This document shows positions 47,648 to 56,292 of a stretch of 64,000 nucleotides of DNA, piece by piece. Position 1 is the first letter of the stretch. Every line of letters starts with the position of its first letter. This DNA comes from JAHELQ01 sp965603365. Lineage in GTDB: Bacteria; Acidobacteriota; Aminicenantia; UBA2199. The position numbers and the translations under genes are program-made. The notes under the pieces were generated by a model, which was not told where the DNA came from, made no database searches, and saw only the letters and a list, made by a program, of their open reading frames with translations. The DNA is taken from NCBI GenBank assembly GCA_965603365.1, contig CBFDCR010000021.1:1-64000 (forward strand), written 5' to 3'.

Positions 47648-47665
47648 GTGTCTCAAATGTGACAC
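47648..47665. promoter_or_regulatory. Candidate RelB operator
   Basis: GTGTC and GACAC inverted arms separated by eight bases, over the predicted transcription start. RelB-type antitoxins repress their own promoter. Confidence 0.4.
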
Positions 47666-47689
47666 CATTTTTGCTTAAAGAGGTACAAC

Positions 47690-47944
47690 ATGGGAAAATC
47701 GGCTTTTATAAGAACAAGAATCGAACCGGAACTGAAAGAGGAGGTGGTCGATATCCTGCAAACTCTGGGACTCTCTTTAACAGAGGCCATTACTGTATTT
47801 TTCAAAATGATAAAGCTGAACAGAGGCCTGCCCTTTGAGGTTAAAATTCCCAATGAAGAAACCCTGGAAGCACTGGAAGATGCCAGGCTGGGGAGAAACT
47901 TAGAAGAATGGGAGTCGGTTGATACATTCATAGCCAGTTTATAG
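47690..47944 (+). CDS. RelB/DinJ-family antitoxin
   Basis: An 84-residue ribbon-helix-helix protein: IRTRIEPELKEEVVDILQTLGLSLTEAITVFFKMI is the DinJ/RelB dimer domain that binds DNA. The C-terminal part (PNEETLEALEDARLGRNLEEW) is the toxin-wrapping tail. It has a canonical sigma-70 promoter and an inverted repeat upstream. The RelE/YafQ-like toxin gene starts 12 bases after the stop. ATG 47690 is the only sensible start. Confidence 0.92.
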   Translation: MGKSAFIRTRIEPELKEEVVDILQTLGLSLTEAITVFFKMIKLNRGLPFEVKIPNEETLEALEDARLGRNLEEWESVDTFIASL

Positions 47945-47956
47945 ATCAGCCATTCG

Positions 47957-48244
47957 ATGCTCAAATTCAAGAATACTAAGAAATTTAGAAAAGACCTTCA
48001 ACAAATGATAAAATCCGGCAAAGATGTAAGCAAATTCAAAGAGATTGCCGATAATCTTATTCATCAGATTCCCCTGGAAAAAAGGTATAGAGAACATAAA
48101 TTAATTGGACAATACAAAGGTCAGAGAGAGTGTCATATTGAACCGGATTGGTTATTAATTTACTACATAGAAGATGACGCCATAACTTTTGTCAGGACCA
48201 GACAACAGATTTTTTTATCCCCTTTCCGTTTTTTGATCACTTAA
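47957..48244 (+). CDS. RelE/YafQ-family mRNA interferase, altered C-terminus
   Basis: A 95-residue RelE-superfamily toxin. The core matches YafQ: FRKDLQQMIKSGKDVSKF, then HKLIGQYKGQRECHIEPDWLLIYYIEDD, with the His and Asp of the YafQ active site. The family normally ends RTGSHSELF, supplying another catalytic His and Phe; here it reads RTRQQIFLSPFRFLIT, so that His is absent. RelE/YafQ cut mRNA in the ribosome A site. The change may weaken or abolish activity. The core is otherwise complete. Confidence 0.8.
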   Translation: MLKFKNTKKFRKDLQQMIKSGKDVSKFKEIADNLIHQIPLEKRYREHKLIGQYKGQRECHIEPDWLLIYYIEDDAITFVRTRQQIFLSPFRFLIT

Positions 48245-48676
48245 CCCTAAACCACTCTATGAATGGAATGATGGGATGATGTAAAAAATAGATGGGATGT
48301 AGGATGTGGCGTGTAGGATGTAGGGGACGCAGATCTGCGCCCCCTACAGGCTGTCTGTGAGAATATCCCTCTAGAGAATGAGAAAACCTGCATTTACAGG
48401 GGCATATTCCGGTAGGGTCAAAATCCCAGTGAATGCAGGGTTGTTTACGGCTTTGGGGCTCCGGGTGTGGGGAAGGAAATCTGGCGGAGGATTTTTAGGT
48501 AGGCGTTGAGGATGTAAGGGTTGCATTGTTTCTCCGGGTCAATACCAGGTGAAACGGATTAGGGCCAGGCAAAAATTTTTAATCCTATTTAAAATATAAG
48601 AAAAAATTGACTTTTTGATAATCTTATTTGTATAATAAAAGCTTAACAATTCACGAATTTTCTCAAGGAGATTGAC
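48245..48676. other. Intergenic region with repeats and a short coding relic
   Basis: Contains a GAATGGAATGATGG-type low-complexity stretch near 48257-48285, the fourth palindromic repeat (48319-48348), and on the minus strand at 48445-48559 a 37-codon open stretch (IDPEKQCNPYILNAYLKIL before a stop) that looks like a gene's C-terminal relic. A GGGCCAGGCAAAAAT word at 48562-48576 resembles the repeats around AbiE. An AT-rich zone and a CAAGGAG ribosome site precede the OPT gene. Confidence 0.5.
48319..48348. repeat. Dispersed palindromic repeat, copy 4
   Basis: TGTAG and CTACA arms enclose GGACGCAGATCTGCGCCC, one change from the perfect core. Confidence 0.8.
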
Positions 48677-50782
48677 ATGAGTAAAGAATTTAAACCGTAT
48701 GTATCCATTGAGAGCACCATGAAAGAGATTTCGTTCAAAGCAATCTTCCTGGGTGTGATCATGGCAATGGTATTGGGAGCTGCCAATGCCTATCTCGGCC
48801 TTAAGGCCGGCATGACGGTGGCAGCCACTTTCCCGGCAGCGGTCATTGCCATGGCGGTTCTCAGAATCTTCAAAGGTACAATCCTGGAAGAGAACATCGC
48901 CCGAACCACGGGTGCGGTGGGTGAAGCCTTAGCTGCCGGCGCGATTTTTACCATCCCGGCCTTTGTAATGACCGGCGTATGGTCCAGCTTCAGTTATGTC
49001 AAAGCCACCATCCTGATGCTGGTAGGCGGCATCTTAGGTGTCCTGTTCGTCATCATACTGCGAAAGACCTTGATAGAGGATCAAACCCTGCCCTACCCGG
49101 AGAGTAAAGCCTGTGCCCAGATTGTGAAGAGCGGGCAAAAAGGCTCCACCGGTGCCGGCCTGGTCTTCGGCACAATGGGGCTGGCCGGATTAATCGAACT
49201 ATTAAGACATCCCCAGGGCATATCTCTGGTAAAAAGATATTTCCAGGGCTTCTTACAACTGGGAAAATCCAAACTTTCCCTGTTAAACGAAAAAAGCCAG
49301 GTCATCACGGCGGGAGATCAACAGGCCGAATTTGGAAAAGATGGCGGCATGGTATTGATCAGTCCCGAAGCCTCGCCCGCCTTTTTGGGAGTCGGCTATA
49401 TCATCGGTTCCCGACTGGCGGCCATCACCTTCTCCGGCGGCGTCTTCGGCTGGCTCTTCTTGATGCCGGCGGTCATCTTCTTGATGAGCGGGGACCTGCT
49501 GCCCTTTGCCGGCGGTGGAAACTGGACCGATATTGCCTCGTCTGCCTACAACTCGACGGTGAAACCCATTGCCGTGGGCGGCATGTTGGTGGGCGCTTTT
49601 TATACTCTCTTCTCCATGAGAAAAAACCTGATCGGCGGACTCTCACGAGGATTTAAGGATATAAAGAAAGCGGGAAAGAGCGAAGAGAAGGTCTCCAGGA
49701 TCGATAAAGACATGCCTTTCGGCATAGTGCTCCTGGCGATCCTCATTATCGTGGTGGCCATGATCATCATTTTCCAGAATCTCATCAAGACCCCCACCAC
49801 CTCCGGCTGGGGCGGCGCGGTTGTGTCGGCCATCGTGATGGCGCTGGCGGGTTTTCTGTTTGCCGCAGTGGCCGGTTACCTGGTGGGAATCATCGGTTCC
49901 TCCTCCAATCCCATCTCCGGCCTGACCCTGACCACCCTCTTAATTGCCGCACTCTTGATGGTGGTTATCGGACTGCGAGGCGAACCCGGAATCGCCGCCA
50001 CCCTGGCAGTCGCCACCGTGGTCTGCTGCGTAGCCGGTGTGGCCGGCGACATGATGCAGGACTGGAAAGTGGGACACATATTGGGCGGCACGCCGTGGAA
50101 GATGCAGATCGGCGGATTTATCGGTGTCATCGCCGCCGCCCTCGTACTGATTCTGCCCATCATGCTGCTGGACAAGGTTCCCGGAGATCCCACTGCCCAT
50201 GCCATAGGCTCCGGCGACTTACCGGCTCCCCAGGCGGGCTTGATGGCTATGATGACCAAAGGGATCGTCGGCGGCGAGATGGCCTGGCCCCTGGTGCTGG
50301 CGGGAATGCTCTTTACCGTCGCCTTGATATTGATTAAATCCCCCTCCCCCATGCTCATTGCCGTCGGCATGTACCTCCCCTTCCGCACCACTGCGGCCAT
50401 CTTTATCGGCGGTATCTTCAAATACTTCGTAGAGAAGAGAACGGTCACAATTGCCGAAAGTAAGGCGGAACAGAAAAAACTCTCGGGAGATGAGAAAGCC
50501 GGCTTTATAGAAAAAATTAAAGAAAAATCTGAGAACATCGGACTGCTGATGGCTTCCGGTTTGGTTGCCGGAGAAGCTTTAACCGGCATTCTGCTGGCTG
50601 CGGTGGTGAGTATCCAGGAGAATCTCCTGAACAGATTGTTCGGCAACCTCGGCGCGGATAATAACGTGATCGTGGCCAACAGTACCATCGGCGTGATTCT
50701 CTATTTCGGTGTGCTGCTGCTGCTGGGCTATTTGATGATCAGTATTCCCTTAAAAAAATTGGCGCAAGAAGACAATAGTTGA
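48677..50782 (+). CDS. OPT-family oligopeptide transporter, second copy
   Basis: A 701-residue polytopic membrane protein, paralogue of the gene at 45457. Shared blocks include AYLGLKAGMTVAATFPAAVI, SSSNPISGLT and MMQDWKVGHILGGTPWKMQ. It has a longer loop (DIKKAGKSEEKVSRIDKDMP) and a longer C-terminal part before the last helices than its partner. Its stop overlaps the TTG start of a PqqD-like protein, so the two are coupled. An import role for peptides or peptide-metal complexes is inferred from family. Confidence 0.9.
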   Translation: MSKEFKPYVSIESTMKEISFKAIFLGVIMAMVLGAANAYLGLKAGMTVAATFPAAVIAMAVLRIFKGTILEENIARTTGAVGEALAAGAIFTIPAFVMTGVWSSFSYVKATILMLVGGILGVLFVIILRKTLIEDQTLPYPESKACAQIVKSGQKGSTGAGLVFGTMGLAGLIELLRHPQGISLVKRYFQGFLQLGKSKLSLLNEKSQVITAGDQQAEFGKDGGMVLISPEASPAFLGVGYIIGSRLAAITFSGGVFGWLFLMPAVIFLMSGDLLPFAGGGNWTDIASSAYNSTVKPIAVGGMLVGAFYTLFSMRKNLIGGLSRGFKDIKKAGKSEEKVSRIDKDMPFGIVLLAILIIVVAMIIIFQNLIKTPTTSGWGGAVVSAIVMALAGFLFAAVAGYLVGIIGSSSNPISGLTLTTLLIAALLMVVIGLRGEPGIAATLAVATVVCCVAGVAGDMMQDWKVGHILGGTPWKMQIGGFIGVIAAALVLILPIMLLDKVPGDPTAHAIGSGDLPAPQAGLMAMMTKGIVGGEMAWPLVLAGMLFTVALILIKSPSPMLIAVGMYLPFRTTAAIFIGGIFKYFVEKRTVTIAESKAEQKKLSGDEKAGFIEKIKEKSENIGLLMASGLVAGEALTGILLAAVVSIQENLLNRLFGNLGADNNVIVANSTIGVILYFGVLLLLGYLMISIPLKKLAQEDNS

Positions 50783-51120
50783 ATAAAAAAGAAGACAATT
50801 TTCTGGATCTGATCCCCGAAAGGGACTGTAATTGGGGAACCGCAGATGATGGTAGAATCTATCTGCAGGTTCCCCGGTTCAGAAATCGCTGGATGAAGAA
50901 GATCTCCCGGAGGTTGGGGAAATCGGAGGTTGTCAAGGTATACTTCGATGAAATCGGCAGCCGAGCCTGGAGCCTGATCGACGGAACCAGCAGCATCGCC
51001 CAAATCGGGGAAAAAATGGAAGAGGAGATGAAGGAGAAGGTAGAGCCGGTCTACCAGCGGTTATCGGAATTCTTTTCGATCCTGGCCCGCAATAAATTCA
51101 TTCGTTTCAAAAACCTCTAA
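50779..51120 (+). CDS. PqqD-family protein
   Basis: A 113-residue protein with the PqqD winged-helix-like fold: VKVYFDEIGSRAWSLIDGTSSIAQIGEKMEEEM is the typical ...aYeiWqLLDGerTveEIa... pattern, followed by two helices and FFSILARNKFIRF. PqqD-like proteins bind RiPP precursor peptides and present them to modifying enzymes. No radical SAM or precursor gene is adjacent, so its partner is unknown. The TTG start at 50779 overlaps the OPT stop; the first candidate ATG lies much further in and would cut the fold. Confidence 0.75.
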   Translation: MNKKEDNFLDLIPERDCNWGTADDGRIYLQVPRFRNRWMKKISRRLGKSEVVKVYFDEIGSRAWSLIDGTSSIAQIGEKMEEEMKEKVEPVYQRLSEFFSILARNKFIRFKNL

Positions 51121-51143
51121 ATCCCCTGTCCCGGGCCAGGCGC

Positions 51144-52073
51144 TTAACCCATGAGGAGGAGCTTCTCATTCAGATGTTCCTGGATGTTCTTTTCTACAAT
51201 TCTATCAAAAGAAAAATGGTTGATCTGCATGTAATACATGGCGCTGTCTAAGAATACCCGTTCGGGGATCAGGCCGATCATCTCCACCTCCTGGATCGTC
51301 AGGCCGTACCGCTTCGCCTCCATTTTAACCAGCTCCATGACCCGGTACATGGGGGTCGTCTTATAATTTGAGATGGAGACCGTAATCTGGGCCTGCTGCT
51401 TTTCGGCGGCGATGCCGGAATAGGCCTTCACATTTTGCAGGCCGCCGCCGCCGTACTGGATAGCCCGGCAAATAGTGCGGGTGATGCCGATATCGGTGGT
51501 GTTTAAAAAAACCTTAAAACTGACCAGCGGATACCGGGCACCGATGATGGTGGCGCCGGAATCGGCCTTAAACGCATCCGGTCCGAAATCGGGTTTCCAG
51601 CCGGGATCCTTCAGCTTCAATTCCAGCCCCTCATACTCCCCCTCCCTGATTTTTTCAATATCCCGTCTCTGGGAGGACCTGGCCGATTCGCTGAACAGGT
51701 AAACGGGGATTTTAAATTGTTCCGCCACTTTTTGGGCAAACTCGCAAGAGAGATCTACCGCCTCCTCGATGTCCACATCCTTGAGGGGCACGAAGGGAAA
51801 GACATCGACGGCACCGATTCTGGGGTATTCGCCCTTGTGTCTGCGCATGTCGATATGCTTGAGGGACTCCTCATATAGAATCATACCCCCCTCAACAATG
51901 GCTTCCGGGTAGAGGCCGGTAAAGGCCAGCACCGTCCGATTGCGGATCTTATCCATCGACACATCCAGTATCACCAGGTTGCTGACGACCTTCAACTTCT
52001 CCGTTAACGCCTCGATAAATTTCTCGTCCCTGCCTTCGCAAATATTGGGAATCACCGATATAATCTTACTCAT
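51144..52073 (-). CDS. ftcD: Glutamate formiminotransferase
   Basis: A 309-residue enzyme, the formyltransferase half without a cyclodeaminase domain. MSKIISVIPNICEGRD, VLAFTGLYPEAI, HKGEYPRIGAVDVFPFVPL and the AKAGIAAEKQQAQ-like region are the family's core. It transfers a formimino group from formiminoglutamate to tetrahydrofolate in histidine degradation. ATG 52073 is chosen because AAGGAG lies seven bases upstream; an extra 17 residues would have no signal. It is the last gene of the sodium-pump operon, 19 bases after the beta subunit, an unusual pairing. Confidence 0.92.
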   Translation of the reverse strand: MSKIISVIPNICEGRDEKFIEALTEKLKVVSNLVILDVSMDKIRNRTVLAFTGLYPEAIVEGGMILYEESLKHIDMRRHKGEYPRIGAVDVFPFVPLKDVDIEEAVDLSCEFAQKVAEQFKIPVYLFSESARSSQRRDIEKIREGEYEGLELKLKDPGWKPDFGPDAFKADSGATIIGARYPLVSFKVFLNTTDIGITRTICRAIQYGGGGLQNVKAYSGIAAEKQQAQITVSISNYKTTPMYRVMELVKMEAKRYGLTIQEVEMIGLIPERVFLDSAMYYMQINHFSFDRIVEKNIQEHLNEKLLLMG

Positions 52074-52092
52074 CGCCCTTCTCCTTAAATCC

Positions 52093-53772
52093 TTAAAAAA
52101 TACCCAGAAAAACCCCGGCGGCAATGGCCGAGCCGATCACCCCGGCCACGTTGGGTCCCATGGCGTGCTGAAGCAGGTAATTGCCGCTGTCCGCTTGCTT
52201 GCCCACGGTGTGCACCACCCGGGCCGAATCGGGCACCGCCGACACCCCGGCCGCACCGATCAGGGGATTGATCTTCTCCCTGCCAAATAGATTCATCAAT
52301 TTGGCAAACAACACGCCGCTGGCGGTGGCCACCCCAAAACTGACCACCCCCAACACAAAAATCAGAACCGACTTTTCGTTCAAAAACACCTGGGCCGTGG
52401 TGGACGCGCCCACGGCAAACCCCAGCAATATGGTGGCAATATCGATCAGGGCGCTGGACGCGGTCTTGGCCAGCCTGGAGGTTACCCCCGACTCCTTGAG
52501 CAGGTTACCGAAAAAAAGCATACCTAAAAGCGGGATGGCGCCGGGGGCCACCATGGTGGTCAGGATCAGCCCCGCGATGGGGAACAGGATCTTCTCTATT
52601 TTCTTGACTTTTCGGCCCGGTTTCATGCGGATCAGCCGCTCCTTTTTGGTGGTCAGAAGCTTCATGATGGGGGGCTGAATGATGGGCACCATGGCCATAT
52701 AGGAATAGGCGGCAATGGCAATGGGTCCGATCAGGGAGGGGGCCAGCTTCGATGACAAAAATATGGCGGTGGGCCCGTCGGCGCCGCCGATGATGCCGAT
52801 GGCCGCAGCATTGGCGGGAGAGAAGCCCAAAAGCAGCGCCCCGATAAAGGTGATAAAAATCCCCATCTGGGCAGCCGCGCCCAAAAGCACACTCCTGGGA
52901 TTGGACAGTAAAGCGGTAAAATCGGTCATGGCCCCGATGCCCAGGAAAATCAGCGGGGGAAAGAGGCCTGAACGGACGCCGAAATAGATGATCCCCAGGA
53001 CACTGTTATCGGTGGTATTAAACACATACTGGTGGCTGACGGGATCGATCATGTAGAGGGAGATACTGTTGAACAACTGCAGCGGCAGGGGGATATTGCC
53101 CACCAGTATCCCGAAACCAATGGGCAGAAGCAGCAGGGGTTCGTAATCCTTAGCCACCCCCAGGTAGATAAAGAATATACCCACCAGCAGCATGATCAGG
53201 TTTTTATAGGAGAGGTTGACAAAGCCGGTACTGCCGATAATCTGCTCCACGTAACCCTGAAATTCGCCGCCCTCGGACTGGCGGAAATCCACGTTGGCGG
53301 CGCCGTTGGTAACCACTCCGTAACTGAAATCCCCGGCCGCGCCCACCACCTTAAAGATAGCCGCTTCCCGGCCGTCTTTAAAAAGTCGGCCCTTCATGCC
53401 CGGTTTGATGCCCTGTCTCTCTCCCCGGCCTTTGATAATAAAGTAAGCGGCCGGGTCTTCCACTGTGAAGCGAACCGGCCGGGACAAAAGCAGGGCATAT
53501 TTTGCTCTTTCAATCCCGCCGGGTTTTGTCTGCTCCAGCCATGTCAGCCGGGCGATGCTCTCATAATCATCCCCCCCTATCACCGTAAAACTGCCGATTT
53601 TATTGCGGTGACGATCCAGCAGGGTTCCGCTGTCCCCCCTGTTCACACCGTGTTTTTGGCCTTCATAAATCCTGATATATTGATCATCGTTAAACGCCAC
53701 TTCAAATTCGACCCCACCGTACAGGCAGGGCCCCAGCAGGAGCGTCAACACGATCCAGGTTGTCGCTTTCAT
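52093..53772 (-). CDS. Na+-translocating decarboxylase beta subunit with 180-residue N-terminal extension
   Basis: A 559-residue protein. Residues 185-559 form the OadB/MmdB/GcdB membrane subunit: ANAAAIGIIGGADGPTAIFLSSKLAP is its hallmark and carries the Asp of the sodium site, with about ten membrane helices. It decarboxylates carboxybiotin and exports Na+. The first 180 residues are not normal for the family: a signal peptide (WIVLTLLLGPCLYGG) and two related halves (HGVNRGDSGTLLD and QGIKPGMKGRLF), probably a periplasmic beta domain pair. Encoded between the carrier protein and ftcD. Confidence 0.92.
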   Translation of the reverse strand: MKATTWIVLTLLLGPCLYGGVEFEVAFNDDQYIRIYEGQKHGVNRGDSGTLLDRHRNKIGSFTVIGGDDYESIARLTWLEQTKPGGIERAKYALLLSRPVRFTVEDPAAYFIIKGRGERQGIKPGMKGRLFKDGREAAIFKVVGAAGDFSYGVVTNGAANVDFRQSEGGEFQGYVEQIIGSTGFVNLSYKNLIMLLVGIFFIYLGVAKDYEPLLLLPIGFGILVGNIPLPLQLFNSISLYMIDPVSHQYVFNTTDNSVLGIIYFGVRSGLFPPLIFLGIGAMTDFTALLSNPRSVLLGAAAQMGIFITFIGALLLGFSPANAAAIGIIGGADGPTAIFLSSKLAPSLIGPIAIAAYSYMAMVPIIQPPIMKLLTTKKERLIRMKPGRKVKKIEKILFPIAGLILTTMVAPGAIPLLGMLFFGNLLKESGVTSRLAKTASSALIDIATILLGFAVGASTTAQVFLNEKSVLIFVLGVVSFGVATASGVLFAKLMNLFGREKINPLIGAAGVSAVPDSARVVHTVGKQADSGNYLLQHAMGPNVAGVIGSAIAAGVFLGIF

Positions 53773-53798
53773 GATTGCCGCCTTAGCCTATTTTTTGG

Positions 53799-54269
53799 TC
53801 ACAACGTGGTGTGCAAGGGCCGCACCAACGCCACCAGCAGATCGTCTTCCGCCACCGAATCGCCCTTGTCCACGTAGACCTTCTTCACCGCACCGTCATG
53901 GGGCGCCTGCACCTGGTTCTCCATCTTCATGGCCTCCATCAGGATTAAATCCTGGCCCGCCTTTACCGTGTCACCTTCCTTGACCAGCACATCGATAATC
54001 ATGCCCGGCAGCGGGGCCTTTACCCCTTCGCTGTCGTCCACCATTAACGACGGTTTCAGTTGTTTCGCCGCTAAAGGAGCGGTCTTTGGCCTGTCAACTG
54101 CCGGTTTCGGGATCGGGGGAACCGCCTCGGCAGGCCTGCCGAAATCCACCAGTTTTACCTCGTATTCCGAACCGTTTACCACCACCCGGGCAAACTCGGC
54201 GGTAAACTCCTTCACCTCCGCCTCATAGTCTTTACTGCCGATCGACAGTTTGTATTTTCGCTCATTCAT
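53799..54269 (-). CDS. Biotin carboxyl carrier protein of the decarboxylase
   Basis: A 156-residue protein. The C-terminal biotinyl domain (residues about 80-150) has EAMKMEN with the target Lys115. The N-terminal 50 residues form a small beta region (YKLSIGSKDYEAEVKEF), and a Pro/Ala linker joins them. It shuttles CO2 between the carboxyltransferase (mmdA-like) and the beta subunit. It lies between the gamma-like (OadG) and beta genes in the operon. No biotin ligase gene is nearby. Confidence 0.92.
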   Translation of the reverse strand: MNERKYKLSIGSKDYEAEVKEFTAEFARVVVNGSEYEVKLVDFGRPAEAVPPIPKPAVDRPKTAPLAAKQLKPSLMVDDSEGVKAPLPGMIIDVLVKEGDTVKAGQDLILMEAMKMENQVQAPHDGAVKKVYVDKGDSVAEDDLLVALVRPLHTTL

Positions 54270-54288
54270 ACCCTATGACCTCCGGCAT

Positions 54289-54558
54289 CTAAAACTTCTC
54301 CACCAGCGCCTGTCTCATTCTCGACTCCACTTCAAGAACCGCGGTAATCACCGCCACCACATCCGGGTCCACCTCTTCCGAATCCTTCGGGATAAATTTG
54401 ACTTCCCCCTCTTTTTTTGCAGACCTACTCTTTTTGAACCGCTGCACCATTCCGGGAAAAAACGAAAAAGAGGCAATCAACAGATCGGTTAAAATCAAAC
54501 CGCTGAAAACCACGCCGATTCCCAGGCCCGTAATGGTCAACGCATCCTTGATGTCCAT
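54289..54558 (-). CDS. OadG-family gamma/delta subunit of the Na+ pump
   Basis: An 89-residue protein with one membrane helix (ALTITGLGIGVVFSGLILTDLLIASFSF), an acidic-basic linker and a C-terminal helical segment (DPDVVAVITAVLEVESRMR), the OadG pattern. It anchors the carboxyltransferase to the membrane subunit. It is 20 bases downstream of the carboxyltransferase gene and 19 upstream of the carrier gene. The DXEVVAVITAA-like tail is typical and supports the assignment. Confidence 0.85.
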   Translation of the reverse strand: MDIKDALTITGLGIGVVFSGLILTDLLIASFSFFPGMVQRFKKSRSAKKEGEVKFIPKDSEEVDPDVVAVITAVLEVESRMRQALVEKF

Positions 54559-54578
54559 GTCACTCCTCCTCTGGCAAA

Positions 54579-56129
54579 CTACAGGGGAATATTGCCGTGT
54601 TTTTTACCGGGGTTTTTGTCCTGTTTGGAAGCCAGCATCGTTAAGGCCCGGATCAGCCGTTTCCGGGTATTGGCCGGTACAATCACATCGTCGATATACC
54701 CTTTCCTGGCCGCATTATAGGGGTTGGCAAAGAGTTCCCGGTACATCTCCTTCAATTCATCCCTCTTGTGGGAGGGATCTGCCGCCTCTTTGATCTCTTT
54801 ATTGTAAATAATCTCCACCGCCCCGTCCGGCCCCATCACCGCAATCTCTGCCGTGGGCCAGGCCAGGTTGACGTCCGCCCTGAGGTGTTTGGAATTCATC
54901 ACGCAGTAGGCCCCGCCGTAGGCTTTACGCACGATCACGGTAATTTTGGGCACCGTGGCCTCGGCAAAGGCGTACAACAGCTTGGCACCATTCTTGATGA
55001 TGCCGCCGTATTCCTGGCTTGTTCCCGGCATGAATCCCGGTACATCTTCAAACACCAGCAGTGGAATATTAAAGGCATCGCAGAAGCGGACAAACCGGGC
55101 CGCCTTCATGGAGGCATTGTTGTCCAGCACGCCCGCCAGCACCGTGGGTTGATTGGCCACCACCCCCACCGTCATGCCGGCCAAACGGGCAAAACCGATG
55201 ACGACATTCTTTGCATAATCCCTCTGCACCTCAAAAAAGTCGTGGTGATCCACCACCGTGGTGATTATCTCCTTCATGTCGTAAGCCCTGGCACTATCTT
55301 CCGGCACCACATAATCGAGGCTCTCATCCACCCGGTCTACGGGGTCGTCGCAATCTATCACCGCCGGCCGTTCCTTGTTATTCCGGGGCAAAAAGGAGAT
55401 GAGTCTTCGCAGCTCCCCGAAGGCCTCATCCTCGTCTGCATAGACAAAATGGGCCACCCCGCTTTTGGCGGCATGCACCTGTGCTCCTCCCAGTTGGTCC
55501 ACCGTCACCTCCTCACGGGTCACCTGTTTGACCACCCTGGGGCCGGTGAGAAACATGTACGAGGTCCTGTCCACCATCATGACGAAATCGGTGAGGGCCG
55601 GCGAGTACACCGCACCGCCGGCACAGGGGCCCAGGATCAACGATATCTGGGGTACCACCCCGGAGTAGAGCACGTTTTTCAGAAATATATCGGCATAACC
55701 GGCCAGGGCATCCACCCCTTCCTGGATCCTGGCACCGCCGGAGTCGTTCAGGCCGATGACCGGTGCCCCCACCCGGGCCGCCAATTCCATGATCTTCACG
55801 ATCTTTTCGGCATAGGCTTTAGACAGGGAGCCGCCGAAAACGGTGAAATCCTGGGAAAATAGAAACACCAGTTGACCGTCGATGGTGCCGCAGCCGGTAA
55901 TCACCCCGTCGGTTAAGGGATGGCTCTTATCCATATCAAAGTCGGTGCAGCGGTGGGTCACGAACAGGTCAAACTCCTCGAAACTGCCTTCATCCACGAT
56001 CTTGTCGATCCGCTCCCGCGCCGTATATTTACCTTTCCGGTGCTGCTTTTCGATACGCTCTTCACCCCCTGCCATTCTGGCACTCTTCTTTTTATTGACA
56101 AGGTCCAGTATTTTACGCTCGATACTCAT
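54579..56129 (-). CDS. Acyl-CoA carboxyltransferase / methylmalonyl-CoA decarboxylase alpha subunit
   Basis: A 516-residue carboxyltransferase. Characteristic blocks: GEERIEKQHRKGKYTARERI, GGSLSKAYAEKIVKIME, GAPVIGLNDSGGARIQEGVD, GPCAGGAVYSPALTDF, and FEDVPGFMPGTSQEYGGIIK, with YGGAYCVMNSK. It is the propionyl-CoA carboxylase beta/MmdA family. With the OadG-like, biotin carrier and beta-subunit genes it forms a complete four-subunit Na+-translocating decarboxylase, so methylmalonyl-CoA decarboxylation, giving propionyl-CoA and a sodium gradient, is the likely reaction. A glutaconyl-CoA alternative is possible. First gene of the operon. Confidence 0.9.
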   Translation of the reverse strand: MSIERKILDLVNKKKSARMAGGEERIEKQHRKGKYTARERIDKIVDEGSFEEFDLFVTHRCTDFDMDKSHPLTDGVITGCGTIDGQLVFLFSQDFTVFGGSLSKAYAEKIVKIMELAARVGAPVIGLNDSGGARIQEGVDALAGYADIFLKNVLYSGVVPQISLILGPCAGGAVYSPALTDFVMMVDRTSYMFLTGPRVVKQVTREEVTVDQLGGAQVHAAKSGVAHFVYADEDEAFGELRRLISFLPRNNKERPAVIDCDDPVDRVDESLDYVVPEDSARAYDMKEIITTVVDHHDFFEVQRDYAKNVVIGFARLAGMTVGVVANQPTVLAGVLDNNASMKAARFVRFCDAFNIPLLVFEDVPGFMPGTSQEYGGIIKNGAKLLYAFAEATVPKITVIVRKAYGGAYCVMNSKHLRADVNLAWPTAEIAVMGPDGAVEIIYNKEIKEAADPSHKRDELKEMYRELFANPYNAARKGYIDDVIVPANTRKRLIRALTMLASKQDKNPGKKHGNIPL

Positions 56130-56292
56130 GATCCCTCCGGGACATTAGACTCAATTACTCCTGAATGTAACACAAATCAGCGGACAGGTCAATGCGAATC
56201 TTCTTTAGGTTGCGAAAATATTGATTTAATACTATAATTCGACTCTGGAACAAGAAAATACAGAAATAATATAATTACATAAGGAGGTTAAA

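Noticed and set aside
54768..55862. 364-codon plus-strand frame opposite the carboxyltransferase gene
   Set aside because: His-rich reverse shadow; the minus strand carries all carboxyltransferase motifs.
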